Source: Trichosphaerium sp. ATCC 40318
Lineage: Eukaryota > Discosea > Flabellinia > Trichosidae
DNA length: 64,000 nucleotides
Direction: 5' to 3'
NCBI GenBank assembly: GCA_038496445.1
Contig: JALMLS010000242.1
Location: forward strand, 35,090 to 99,089
Both the position numbers and the translations under genes were made by a program. Shown piece by piece: positions 33,961 to 45,691 of the stretch. Positions within the stretch are counted from its first letter, which is position 1; the number at the start of each line of letters is the position of its first letter. The notes below the pieces were generated by a model. The model worked only from the letters and a program-made list of their open reading frames with translations. It did no database searches and was not told the DNA's origin.

Positions 33961-36405
33961 TTATTCTCTGCTAAGACCGTATATGTTATCACACGTGCAT
34001 AGTGAAGGGTACTTTCTACAGCTCGTACAACATTGATCAACAATGCTTGAAATACAATTGAGCATTTCATTTAAAACACCTTTGTAGTCTGTGGCATCTG
34101 CTCGTTGTAAACAACGTCTCCAATTTAGGGGAAGAACTGTTGCCCATGCCTCTGTAAGTTCTTCAGCGTATAGTCTTTTGAATTCCTCACTGCCATTAAA
34201 ATGTGCTTTTACAAAACCCTGGTATGCTGTATCAACTTTATCCCTGTTCAGTTTTGACATACAATAGTATGCCATCACGAAGATGAATGAGTACAAGTCA
34301 TCCTTTGGTGTATATTTATGTTTCTTTTTTGGATGTTCATCGATCCACTCTTCATACAATTGTGGAGCAAACTTTAGACCTCCACTTATACTTATTGGCG
34401 CATTCTCTGTTGTGGCAGCTCCCCAATCAATCAACATGTACTGTGGTTTATCTTCTTCATAAGGCGGTGGTAGTAGCATGATATTCGAAGCAGAAATATC
34501 TCTGTAGACAAACAAGAATAAGCTGTTGAAATAGTTTAAACTATCAATACATACCTATGAACAACACCTCTACTGTGAACAATCTCAAGAGTTTCAATTA
34601 TGTGTTTTGAGAGCAATACAAAGTCAAACGGAGCTTTTTTGTAGCTTTGACAAATACAATCCATTGCAAATCCTACACCTGGGGATGTAGCGACCTAACA
34701 AGTTTGAGAATGATATGAGTATGTGACATAAAACGTACAACTTTTGGAACACCAGGAACATCTTTGAGAAGATCTAATATTCTCATTTCTCGATCCATTT
34801 TTGGCTGTATTGGATCATTCACATTCTCTATGTAATTTTTGAATGCTACATACTTTGGAGGATCATTATTGGACAAGTATATCATGTACACTGTTCCGTG
34901 AGCGCCTATACCAAGTACTTTTCGAGGTACATACTCAAACCCATTGATTGTAAATACTTTTGGATTGTATCCTAGATCGCCAAGCTTGTAATTTAACAAA
35001 CTTACCAAATGCTTTAGACCTTCACTTGGAGCACCTGAATCGATCAAGTTCATTTCAGGTGTTGTATAGTGTGTAGTTTTAGATACAAGATGTCCTGCTT
35101 TGGTGATCTTAAAAAATTGAATTTTCTGATAATTTTGAAGTATTCCATACACAACTTCACGACGAGGTTGTGCCTTAAGAAGTTTGTTCATGTCACTCCA
35201 TATCATCCCTTTATCATGTGCAGTGAATGAAGCTACATAACAAATAATAAGCAACAAATAAAACCAAGATAAAGTCAAGTACATACCATTGCCTTCCAAT
35301 ATGTCCCAAGTTAACACGTGATGAAACAATGTACAATCTCTTTCACGAATCATTTTGAGTTGTGGTGTGATTCGAAAACGATTTGGAAGAAATGATTTAG
35401 CATCTTGAACAACATCTGCACGAATATTTGGACAAATATCATCACGTGATAAAAATGATGCGAAATCAGCAGTGTATTTGTCAAGAGAATATGATTTGAG
35501 CTTTAACATCATCGATTGAAATGTTTGACATGACTCAATGTATTGCTTAGACGTTTCAGGATGACAAAATGAGTGTTGATATTCTGTTTTTTCAGCAATG
35601 GAATGTGCAATGGCAGGATACCCTTACGAAAAAAATAAGAACGAAAAAAACACATTACTGTAAAAAAAAAACGATGATACCTAGCATAGTTTTGTGGCTC
35701 AACGATGTATCTATAAACGAATACATTAATCTCAAGTACAAGTGTGTGTTCTTGTTTTCTATTGCTTTGTGGCGTTTGTATTCGTATTTATTATCTTCTT
35801 CAGAACAACGCTGTCTTTTTTTAAGCAACTGTAATGTTGCTTGGTTTTTTTTATCAATTCTTGCGTTTTCTTCGATTTCTTCTTTCATTTCTTCTTCAAC
35901 TTCCTTTTTCAGTTCCTCCCTTAATATTTGCTTTGCTAAAGCGTTGTTGACGCGTTCTCGTGTATTTTTCTCTCTACTAGTAGCACCAGGGGGAACTATG
36001 TCTAAAATATGTCACGTGATGTCAGCGACATTTTAACATCAACTCCGGTACCTATGGCGTGTTTGTTACACGCATCAAACACCTTATCCACAAATACTGC
36101 CTTCCGTGATCCCTTTACTACAGTGACATTGCACTGTATCGCTATGGCTGAGAGTTCATTAATGGAGAACTTTTTTAATTGTTTCTTTGTCAAAGCTGTT
36201 GTCGTAGTGGCCTATATCACTTAGCATGCAACTATTGGTAACCTGAACTTACTCTCTTATTGTTACAAGCGCTATGTACTAAATCTACAAGTGCTGTCTT
36301 TCGCAAACCATTTTTTACAGTGACATTACACTGAGTTGCAATGGTTCTAAGTTCCTTGATGTTGAATTTGTGGAATTGTTTCTTTGTAAGCGAAGCTGTA
36401 GTCAT
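33961..36405 (-). CDS. Type A kinase (intact copy 2)
   Basis: Start 36405 (MTTASLTKKQFHKFNIKELR). Same architecture as the copy at 29927: two SAP-like motifs split by an intron (second: KKFSINELSAIAIQCNVTVVKG), a longer coiled coil (REELKKEVEEEMKEEIEENA), middle domain (35512 downward), VLGIGAHGTVYMI, YVAFKNYI, HRDISASNIMLLPP, LIDWGAATT, DDLYSFIFVMAYYCMSK, CCTSCRKYPSLCTC and CDNIYGLSRE at the end. The kinase halves of both intact copies are nearly identical. The coiled coil and the stretch after DDLYSF differ more (HFNGSEEFKRLYAEELTEAW versus HCMGTETQKRECAEELTEAW). Predicted nuclear, active kinase. The duplication includes both flanks. Confidence 0.8.
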
Positions 36406-37824
36406 TACTGTGGTGCAAGTCAGTTTGAAAAATTTTCGCGCATAATGAAAGAAGTAAAGGGTTGTTGGCTACTGGGAGCTTTTTTTTTAGTGTTTTGCGT
36501 TCGCAAAGAACAAAACGGGGCGCAAATAACAAGATATTGCCTAGCAGTAACTCAGAATACCTTCAAATGCTTTAAACCTTCTTGTTTTAGCGGCTAGTTG
36601 GTTAAAAGCAAAATTACAACTTCTACGACTACAAATACGCACAAGATTTGTTCTCTTTAACCTTATATAGCAAAGAACACTATCAAGCTCACAGTTACGG
36701 ATTTCTCACACATAGGCTGACTTAAACCTCTCAGTACAGTTTTAATTCGCATTATTTGGCTGTTGTTACATATCTCCGCGTATTATTCGGTCCTAGTTGT
36801 GCATGACTGAGGCACCAAATCAGGAACAAGGTTTTGCTTGGCTTAATGCAGTATTAAACCTTGTTGCAACGTGTTTTGTAATTGTTTGTAGTTTTGTTCG
36901 TCGAAAGCTTTCGTAGTTCTTGATTTAGTTCGGAGTTGGTCGCGCTACCTTTGAGATGTTTGTGCTACCTTTTTAGTAAGGTCAGAATACCAGTTAAAGC
37001 GCTTTATAGCTTCTCAAACGGGTACTATACAGCCGTAGCATCAGTTTATCTTAGCCTGAAAGCGACTGCAAGAGCCGTTTTTAAAAAAGCACTAGAAAAT
37101 CGTCTGCAAAAGCATACGTGTCTTCTATGTGGTGTTGGTGTGAGCTCTCGATTAGGTAAACTTTAGAAGCAACCTGGTTTAAGTAAGGACAGAACATGAG
37201 TTAAAGCGAGCGAAATCGCTGTTAAACCTTACGTCTAATAGCATTCTGAGAGACTTTTTTGCGGAAAACTACATAGTTGTTGAAATAGGCTTATTTCAGA
37301 TTGTTTTTTGTGCTGAATTCTGGCGTGTTAGAGCCATCAACTAAGGCTAAGCGGCTGTATTTGTGGAGCACAAAATAGTTAGTCCTATTTAGGTATCACA
37401 GCCAAACGTTGTTAAGCAAGAACGCTAAGAACTTGCATCAGCTTATGAGCTGGGAACGTACGCAAGTAACCTAATTTAGAATTTGGTTACTTCGAACTCC
37501 GTCATATGCAACCGGGATTTTACAATTGTGAAGGAATCGTTCAGCGAGCTTATATTTCATTCTAAAAAAAACACTGCTTTTGGCCGTCAAAACAATCTTT
37601 TAAACATATTTCAAGAATACTACAAGCATTGCAACAGCTCCTCTACCTAGATACAATCTAAACATAAACTTGGTACACTTCATTCGTTTTGAATACAGAG
37701 ACTCCAAAGCTTTCGCATGGTTAAACTTTGAAGACATTGTATTAGTTTAAATACACTTTGCCTGCTTTCACTGTTTCTCTTGAATCGTTTCTTATCATAC
37801 TTTTTGCTCATTTTTGCATAGGCA
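36406..37824. other. Intergenic between divergent kinase-family genes
   Basis: Contains two more versions of the TTTAAGTAAGG(T)CAGAA motif (about 36969 and 37171), each followed by ..GTTAAAGCG. The part near 36600-36700 matches the upstream region of the other type A gene (near 32520-32580). No gene seen. Confidence 0.4.
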
Positions 37825-40059
37825 ATGGACAAATCCACAATACTGTTGATGAAATACCTATCTACAGCGCAGCTTAAATTAGTAGCAACCGAGCAAGATA
37901 TCCCACATGATAACAGTTCTTCCGCTGATCAATTGGCACAGTCCATAGTTGAAACAGGTACGAGCTCTCACATGTGAACGATAAGGTATCTTACGATTAT
38001 TGTTAACCAGCTGATAGCCGATCGCTGTTCAGCAGACGAACTAAGCGCCTTAAGAGATCTCATTGTCCTTGCATCGGAACAAAACAATACCAAGAAGAGA
38101 AAACGTGACGACAGACAAATCTTTACAAATGAAATACCAGCCAGGCAGCCAGGCAAACGTATTAAAGAGCCTGAAAATAAATATTGCAAAGTGTACCAAG
38201 GACTAGAGCATCAATTTAGACACATGTCTTTAAGCGAAAAACTGAATATGGGTAAGGTTTTACCTTACCAATCACCGCGCTGACATTGCGATAGATATGA
38301 AGAAAACTGCACATCTGTACATTAATGAAGGCTCCAATAAAGATGCAACAAAAAACTACTTTGAAACCATCAAACTAAATGGTATGAACTATATACGTGT
38401 CACGTGTTTACAAGTCTAACATTGATGTAGGAATAATGGGACACTATAAAGATCAACACGTAGGATTTGCGAACAAGCTAAACGTCATTCAGAAATCTCT
38501 CTCCTCAGTAACTGATCAGTCTTGCTACGAGATTAGCGAAACTCTTAGTGTCAGCATTCCCGATCACAAAAAGTTTTCAAGCCCTGATATTGCGGTACTT
38601 CCAAAAGTGCCTAAAGGTGCCAAAGCTGGAGATGATGGCCATGTAACAAAGTACCATCACGTGTTGTGTTGGAAGATTCTTGAAGATGATAGTACGTGAA
38701 CACTTTTGTGAAATATTGTTTACTTACTGATTTGTTTAGAAGAAGGCTTCACAGAAGATGAAGAAGGGAGAGTTTGGAAGGAGATGCACGAAATTATGCA
38801 AGCTCAACCTCATCGTAGTATGGTGTTTGGTATTCTGATGAATTGGAAGATAATCAAGTTTTTCCAAATGAGCATTTCGCCTAATTTTTCTAAACCCAAA
38901 TACGTATATTGTGCGTCTGGTTTCTTGCATCTGTTCAAAGCATCCGTTTTAGCACGTACCACCAAAACCGATAAAAAAGTAGAAAAAAAAAATCGCGGTG
39001 GTATTTTTTCAAGGCTCTATGAGTATATTATTGGTCCTGATGCTGCTACTAATGAGGGTTTAAGGCATTTATTCACATTACTAACTTCTACCCCGGTGGA
39101 TCTCGGATACAAGCCAAAAAAGTGCATCATTGGAGGGAACCAAATTATTCCAAGAAAAGTACTTGGTGTTGGATGCAATGCAACTGTTTACAAGGTGTAT
39201 TGCCAGATGCAGGGTGGTAATAAAGAGGCCCAATTCTATGCTTATAAACTATATGATACTTCCAATATTAATATTAAGAGCGAAGCAAACATTCTGAACA
39301 ACCTAGAATCGGTACCTGGAGTTCCCTCATATGTGCGTACTACCTTCGTTTTTTATACATAATTTCTCATTTTCGGTTTAGTATAAGCTTGAAGATCTTG
39401 GTATTACAATGGAATATCTCCTGAAACCAGAACAAAGTGGTCTCGACTTAACAAAAGCCTTAGACCTTATTGAAACTCTGGCAAGAGTACATAAAAGCGG
39501 TGTTGTGCACAGGTACAAAATTTGTAAATGTTTGTTTTGCAAAAGGTGCTAAGTGTATTGTAGAAACATAACCGACACAGCTATCATGACGAAGTGTTCT
39601 CAAACTGAGCCACGTTTTATGTTAAACAGTTGGGGTAATGCTACAACCACAAGCTGCCCTATGGAAATACGTGAGGGATGGAAGTTTACACCGCACTTGT
39701 ATACCCGTACAACCGAAATTTCTTCCACTCATGTATACACCGTACAAGACGATTTGCATGCGTTTATAAACGTCATTGCATACATGAGGATGGACGAGGG
39801 AACAAGGACAAAAATTGACACTGCCTACAACGACTGGGTATACTTAGATACCTACACCAATTTGAATAAGCTGCAGAACTTATGGGATCCGATTATACGT
39901 AGCTGGCTAGACTGCCATCAAGCTGCTGAAGCACGTGATTATGGACAAGTAAAATTTCTAATGCTTGCACGGATGGTACCAATGTGCCAGCTCACAAATA
40001 TGTTTGGGCTCACTGCACAACAACGCACATATCTTGAGCTGTATACGCCAAAACACTAG
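37825..40059 (+). CDS. Type B SAP-pseudokinase (intact)
   Basis: Seven exons: 37825-37957, 38018-38251, 38295-38391, 38431-38691, 38740-39332, 39382-39512 and 39564-40059. The N-terminus MDKSTILLMKYLSTAQLKLV is SAP-like and weak. A basic nuclear-signal-like stretch (KKRKRDD, PGKRIK) comes next, then YQGLEHQFRHMSLSEKLNM, the middle domain (KYHHVLCWKILEDD, EDEEGRVWKEMHEIMQAQP) and the kinase fold: VLGVGCNATVYKV and AYKLYD (Lys kept). GVVHRNIT lacks the catalytic Asp, the catalytic-loop Asn position is Ala, and MLNSWGNAT lacks the DFG Asp. DDLHAFINVIAYM parallels DDLYSFIFVMAYY of type A. Predicted to be a catalytically dead regulator or scaffold. All splice phases are consistent and no frameshift is seen. 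Confidence 0.8.
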
Positions 40060-40198
40060 AACCCTGTTCAAAATAAAAAGCAATATTGCCCTTACTAGCC
40101 GTTTATTTACAACCACGGAGCATATTGCTATCTTTTCTTTACAGTCGCTAGTGATGGTTGGTGTCCTTGCATTGTAACGTACAGGGTATACGCCATAA

Positions 40199-42341
40199 AT
40201 GGCTAACTTCAAGGTCTACCTTAGCATAACAGTTCCTCCAAGGAACGAACTTGTTAAGCAACATAGTAAAACAAACAACTTCTTAATGACAACCGAAGCA
40301 AGTCAACTTGAAAGTTTACCTCCAAACGGTCCCAATACTCCACCACTAATCAAGGAATGGTATGACTTCTTTGATCGCGTTACACCTTGGGGTAGATCAC
40401 TGGTATCATTATTTCCTCTATTAGTCCTGTTGTTACGCTTTGGACTCATATACGCACCTTATATAACGTCTGATGGGCCTATATACACAAGTGAATGGTT
40501 ATTTCTTAGTTACACCACTTTTATCCCCTTTGTAGTTTGTTGTACGGTAATTCAATGGTATACACGACCACGTGTCAAATTTTATTTTATAGTTGAATTA
40601 AATTCACGTTATTTAGGCTGTTGATAAACTCTAAAGAGAAATTTAATGCTGTGGTGGCGCTACTGGTTGGTATAGGTAAACATAAAATTTCTTTGGTTTT
40701 TTTTTTTTTTTTTGCTTTTTTGACAGCACGCACGTGTTTTTTTTTGGAGTTTTATTGAAACTGTTATTTCCAGAAAAATATATCAGGATGGTTTACGGCA
40801 CAATATTATTCTATTATTGCTTCCAAGTGACTAGCTTCTATTTTTATTACTATTTTGGGTATGAGAATCAAAAAGAAGATGCAGACAGTACTACGACGGT
40901 ACCTTTTTTTTGGAGAACCTTAAAAGCCTAACTAACATCATGTAGCTTCTATGGTATAGTTACGTCAATTTAATCTTAGGCGGATTTGTTTATCGAGTAA
41001 GTGGGAATCACAATTTCAGTTTTCTGACGATTACAATTATTGATACTTTTGTTGCTCTAAGTGTAATCATATTTACTATCGCTCTGATCGGTATACTCTC
41101 TTCAATATACTTCCTAACTTGTGCGGTGACATACCTGTGTTTATTTTGTTTATGGGACTCCGTCATCATGCTTTTTCTGCCGGTAAGCTACATGCAAAAA
41201 AAAGTTCAATTCTCCTAACATTATCACAGTCATTCCTTGGGTTCTTAGTGAATTGTACGTACATTTGTATAAATTTAGTAATAATATTTTTAGGCTAATC
41301 GCCCTAATGAAATGCTGTTCAGCTAATCCAGCACAGAATAAGGTTGTAATGCTTACCAATAATGTCATTTATACTCTGCGATATATTTGGTTTCTGAATA
41401 ACTTGGTTTTTGGAAAAGTCGAAATGCTCAGTGCTGTGCGACTCCTCACGTTTTTTTATTATTGTAATATTTACGACATATATTAGAAATACCCATTCGT
41501 AGCCAAAATATGGTATTTAAGCTTACCTTTGCTATCTATCAAGTGGTTTATTGGTAATCATTAATTTCTTATTTTTTTCTTATTTTTATGTTAACGATTT
41601 ATGTAATAGGCGGTGGTTATATTGTGCTGATAGCTCTTGCTATCTTTGGTTTTATAACTTATAGAGTACTTCTTTGCACGTTTAAACAACAACTGAAGGA
41701 TCTTTTCAAGTACCTTATAGCACTTGGAACCGAACTAAAGTACGAACAGCTCAACATACCGCTGTGTACGATACGTCAAGCTTGCTGATGTTGGTGTAGA
41801 GAATATAAATCAGAAACTGAAGCACAAAACAAAGACCCAAAAAGCCACCCATTCTATCCAAAGAATATAAATACAGAAGAAGATTTTGACGATAAGGGTG
41901 AAGCTGTTGAAGTTCTATCCGAGTAAAAACTTTTTTATTTTTGACCACCATGGATTTAACATGTAATTTAGTGATAACTCTGACTCTAAGACCAACAATG
42001 ACGTTGTACCAGACCATAAAAACGAAGATATCAATGTAAAGGAATCTGATAATCAAGTCGATACCTCTATGGGATCAACAAGGAACGACTCTGCGAAGGT
42101 ACAGATTTTTTTTCGGTTTTGTTGTTAAGGCTATTTTTAGGATTCACAACAACTCACGTGTAAAATATGCTATGACAAAACCGCTTGTATTTTGATAGAA
42201 CCTTGTTGCCATATGGCTCTATGTGAGGAATGTTTGAATAAGTATATAAACCACAATACAAGCGATCCAAATTCTAAAATATACAACTCTTGTCCTATTT
42301 GCAGAGGTCCAATTAAACAGACACGCAAAGTATTCTTGTAA
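40199..42341 (+). CDS. Multi-pass membrane RING-finger protein
   Basis: Many short exons. The N-terminus (start 40199, or the internal ATG at 40286, MTTEASQLESLPPNGP) is followed by hydrophobic segments: SLVSLFPLLVLLLRFGLIYA, FLSYTTFIPFVVCCTVIQW, MVYGTILFYYCFQVTSFYFY, and TITIIDTFVALSVIIFTIAL with IGILSSIYFLTCAVTYLCLF. A cytosolic acidic linker (NTEEDFDDKGEAVEVLSE, DNSDSKTNNDVVPDHKNED) leads to a C-terminal RING of C3HC4 type: CKICYDKTACILIEPCCHMALCEEC...CPIC, ending QTRKVFL at 42341. Likely a membrane-anchored ubiquitin E3 ligase. Exon borders in the membrane part are uncertain. The C-terminal RING with CCHMALCEEC resembles the MUL1/IAP-type RING in spacing. Confidence 0.7.
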
Positions 42342-42874
42342 ATGGTAATAAATAATATGTACCTTTCCCCCAAATCACAAATTGTAAATGATGGGTAACA
42401 AAACAATCTATTCATGCCAAATGAGTTTTTTTACTGTTTTAGTTTTATTCACCGTCTGTGTGGTAATCGCACAAGCCAGTTTTAAAAACACGTAGATACA
42501 ACTTTTTAAGGCAAGATGTACAGATTCCCGGTGTCCACAACTAGTACTACACAAGGCACTTAATAAGGTCTTGTTACAATACTAGCGTTTCAAGCTATTA
42601 CATTTATCGCCATAAGTGTTGTTGTTTATGTAGCTTGTCACAATCATAGCATTTAACAACTGGGTCACACTTGACACATAAGAACAAGTAGCACCCATAT
42701 CGCCTGGGTTATCTTATTAGAGCATTGTTTAGTGGACACATTCTTGGTATTATGGTCATGCTTGTTGAACTACGCTAGAACATAAATGCTCCTCAGTAGC
42801 ATAATCACGTTGTTGTAGAATCCGTTTGACTATCCAATATCACGTTGAAGTATTTTTGGCTCAAAGACACTGCA
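42342..42874. other. Intergenic, nothing recognised
   Basis: Spacer between two plus-strand genes, no open frame of interest. Confidence 0.4.
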
Positions 42875-43636
42875 ATGGCGTCAAAACGAAAGGTAGTTCG
42901 CGTAAAGCCTATAAAACCACATGAAAACTAACCTGTGACAACCACATAGATTAATACCTCAGAGAAGAATGAATACGCGCTATTAAAGCTCCCTTTGGAG
43001 CTACAGCTCGATATCATCGATTTAGATGCAGAAGTATTCATAAAATGGCCTGTTTTATCCAAACACACCGCTCTTACTACAAGATTCAACAGCGTGTTTG
43101 AGAAACATGGTAAATGGAGGAAATACTATGGATATCAATTAGTTGTTCAACCTTCTTTCATTGAAGGAGAAGAAAAAGTGTGGACTGCAGAGAGTAAGAA
43201 TCAAATAGCCATGGAATGTTATTATGTCAATAACAAGAAAAATGGAGAAGCGAAATGTTGGTTCATTAATGGAAGGATAGAATCCACGTGTTTTTACTCA
43301 AATGATATAAAAGTTGGAGAAGAGAAAAGTTGGTATGTGAGTGGTGTCTTAAGAAGTAGTATTTGTTATAGCGACAAGTGTACAGAAGAACAAGAAGGTG
43401 ATGTAATATATTGGCATGATAATGGTCAAATGTCTAGCAAGTGTTGTTACGTTAAAAACAAAAAGAGTGGACTAGAAAAGACATGGTTTAGGAATGGACA
43501 ATTAAAGAGACAATGCACTTATGTCATGACTAAAGAAAATTACTTTGCACAAAAAGATGGAGAGGAAATATGTTGGTACGAAGATGGTCAAATAAGGAGT
43601 AGATGTTTTTTTGTTAAAGGACATGTTAAAAGGTGA
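42875..43636 (+). CDS. F-box-like / MORN_2 (YwqK-type) repeat protein
   Basis: Exon 1 at 42875-42892 (MASKRK), GTAGTT intron, and exon 2 from about 42951 to the stop at 43636. The N-terminus has an F-box-like stretch (LLKLPLELQLDIIDLDAEVF). About five repeats of 20-25 residues follow: GEAKCWFINGRIESTCFYSN, GEEKSWYVSGVLRSSICYSD, GDVIYWHDNGQMSSKCCYVK, GLEKTWFRNGQLKRQCTYVM and GEEICWYEDGQIRSRCFFVK. The W...G.....C.Y pattern is that of MORN_2/YwqK repeats. F-box plus MORN_2 proteins of this layout are abundant in giant viruses such as marseilleviruses and in some protists. Probable SCF adaptor; it differs from the classical MORN array at 13323. Confidence 0.75.
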
Positions 43637-43952
43637 GAACATTTTTACCAGAGGGTCTTACTTTTTCGGTAACAAACCGTGGTACTGAAAGCCACTTAAC
43701 CTCGACTTCTTAACTAATATGATTCAGTGTAATATGGTGCTGACAGCGGTGGACAAGCGCAAACTGTAGCAAAAACCAGCTCAATAAAATATTTTGTGTC
43801 ACTTTCGCTCAACTTGCAGAACTTTGTTTTTTAAAGTACAATAGTCAGGATGAAAAAAAACGTCCCCAGTGGCTTACAATGAAGCCAACAACTTTCATTT
43901 ACACCATAGCCAAAACAGAACCGGTTACGAATTGCCATAACCGGTTTACTTA
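43637..43952. other. Intergenic with a hairpin beside the MITE
   Basis: AACCGGTTA (43919-43927) and TAACCGGTT (43938-43946) form a perfect 9-bp stem with a 10-nt loop, ending 6 nt before the left target duplication of the element at 43963. No gene. Confidence 0.5.
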
Positions 43953-43962
43953 AGCTCAAATT

Positions 43963-44306
43963 AACGCCCTTCCGTTATGAATGAATAATTTGAATATTCA
44001 AATACAGCCTACATTCACAAATACTCACGACTAAAAAAATTCATTCATTATTCATGCACACAGTAAACGGTCGAAAATTGCGCAACTGGATTTGTGGGTT
44101 TTACTGTTCTGTTGACTATTCCGATTCGGTTTTCAAATGCAACTTGTTGAATCTATCCATTTGGAACATCGCTAGGCTACAAACCAAAAGCTCCTCAACA
44201 TCCTGACACACCAAACGCCCATGAATATTCATGAATGAATATTAATGAATATGGCTTACGGGACAATGAATATGAATATTGCTTGTATTCATAACGGAAG
44301 GGCGTT
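43963..44306. mobile_element. MITE-like non-autonomous DNA transposon, 344 bp
   Basis: Perfect 20-bp terminal inverted repeats: AACGCCCTTCCGTTATGAAT at 43963-43982 and its exact inverse at 44287-44306. The element is flanked by identical 10-bp direct repeats AGCTCAAATT (43953-43962 and 44307-44316), the expected target-site duplication. The interior is AT-rich with many GAATATT/ATGAATGAAT subterminal motifs and no ORF. TIR plus 9-11 bp TSD is typical of Mutator-like (MULE) families, but the superfamily is inference. No second copy was seen in the window. Confidence 0.85.
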
Positions 44307-44316
44307 AGCTCAAATT

Positions 44317-44865
44317 AGACCATTACGGAGCTGTTGACAACTAACAATCACAGTGAAACTTACCAGTGATATCCTACGCCATGTAACTAATAGTGGAATA
44401 AACCAAGGATTCATTGGGTAAACGGTTTCGCAAGCGTATGTCCAGGACTAAAGGAATTAATGAAAAAAAATGGTGGAGAATGTGACGGAGCATTGTAACA
44501 AGGTCAGTAATACTACAATATTGCGTAGTACTTGCTAAAGCACATAGAATACATGTTTATGAAGTATCATGCGATCGAATCAGTACATGCAGTAAGATGA
44601 GTACAAAGTTTTATTTTAATTTTCCTTTTTGGTACAAAAACGTGGACAAAACTTTCAAAATTGTTTTGCTCGTCTCTGCTACCTAGCAATGTTTATAGTG
44701 GTTATTTAGTTAACAGGTTTATTTTTCATTCTTATTTACAATTCTATGTACATTAAAAATCGTTCTTACGAGAGTAAGCTATACATACAAGTCGAACTTC
44801 CTTCCTTTCTCGCGTTTCTAAACTTTTCTTGAGTTTTTTTTTTTTTCGTTTCATCTTGCTTTCTT
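44317..44865. other. Intergenic, nothing recognised
   Basis: AT-rich spacer between the MITE and the 3' end of the minus-strand RGS gene. Confidence 0.4.
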
Positions 44866-45691
44866 TTACGCTGCAGAAGCTCGCTTTCGCTTATTGCATT
44901 TTTTATACATATGCAATGTAGCTCTCCTTCTCTTAGCAAGCTTACTCTTCATAACTTTTTGGTCAACGTCCAAGAACTCACAAAAGAAATCATACTTTAA
45001 CATTCTTACAATATCCCTGCTAGTATCTTCAAACAATTCAGCGTCACCATCTTGATAGTTTTCACCAATAATCTACAAAAGGAAACGCTAGAGTCAGCGC
45101 TAGTTTGATTATAAAACGAACAAATAAAACGGTTTATACCTGACGCTGTTCATAGCTTATATTCAAAGGCATGTCAGCAGTTTCTAGGTCTATCCACTCA
45201 TGAAATATCTTTGTTGCTAGAGCTCTTCGTTCCTCCGGAGTGCTTACAACTCTGTATAATTCTAGTACACAACTGTTAATGAACGGTAAACAAAAAAAGA
45301 TAGAGACACAGACTAACAAGGGTAATATCACGTGATAATATGTTAAAAAAACGTGCCTACAGCTGTGAGAAATGATAAATTCTCGTTGGCGTGTTTTGTG
45401 TAGAGAAAAAATCGAAACGCCGCAAAAAGAGAGAAATCTGTCCATATATCATCCCACGTGCTATCTTGATGTGGTTTCTTGCGAATCAGAGCTCTATTAT
45501 TTCACTGTTAGTGGATAGTTTCTTAACTTTTAAAATCACGTGATCAGTTTTTTTTTTAAAGCGTACTGACGAAGGGGCGTCTGTTTTTGCCTTTCTGCTC
45601 TAAATTCATCAAGTTCTATCAAATTCGCCAATAATGCTGTTCTTTTTCGCCTTCTCTTGAATATTTCTTTATAAAAACTATTAGATAGCAT
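44866..45691 (-). CDS. RGS-domain protein
   Basis: Regulator of G-protein signalling, expected to accelerate GTP hydrolysis by a G-alpha subunit. The start at 45691 gives MLSNSFYKEIFKRRRKRTAL ... RAERQKQTPLR. The next exon (WDDIWTDFSLFAAFRFFSLH) would be the first RGS helices. Then VLELYRVVSTPEERRALATK, IFHEWIDLETADMPLNISYE, QRQ joined to IIGENYQDGDAELFEDTSRD and IVRMLKYDFFCEFL, the typical RGS core and C-terminal helix. The tail is very basic (KSKLAKRRRATLHMYKKCNK, RKRASAA). The join between ..FIISHS and CVLELY is uncertain: the frame is open across it, or a GC-AG intron is used. The domain is short, and the EENLxFW motif is not clear. Confidence 0.65.
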
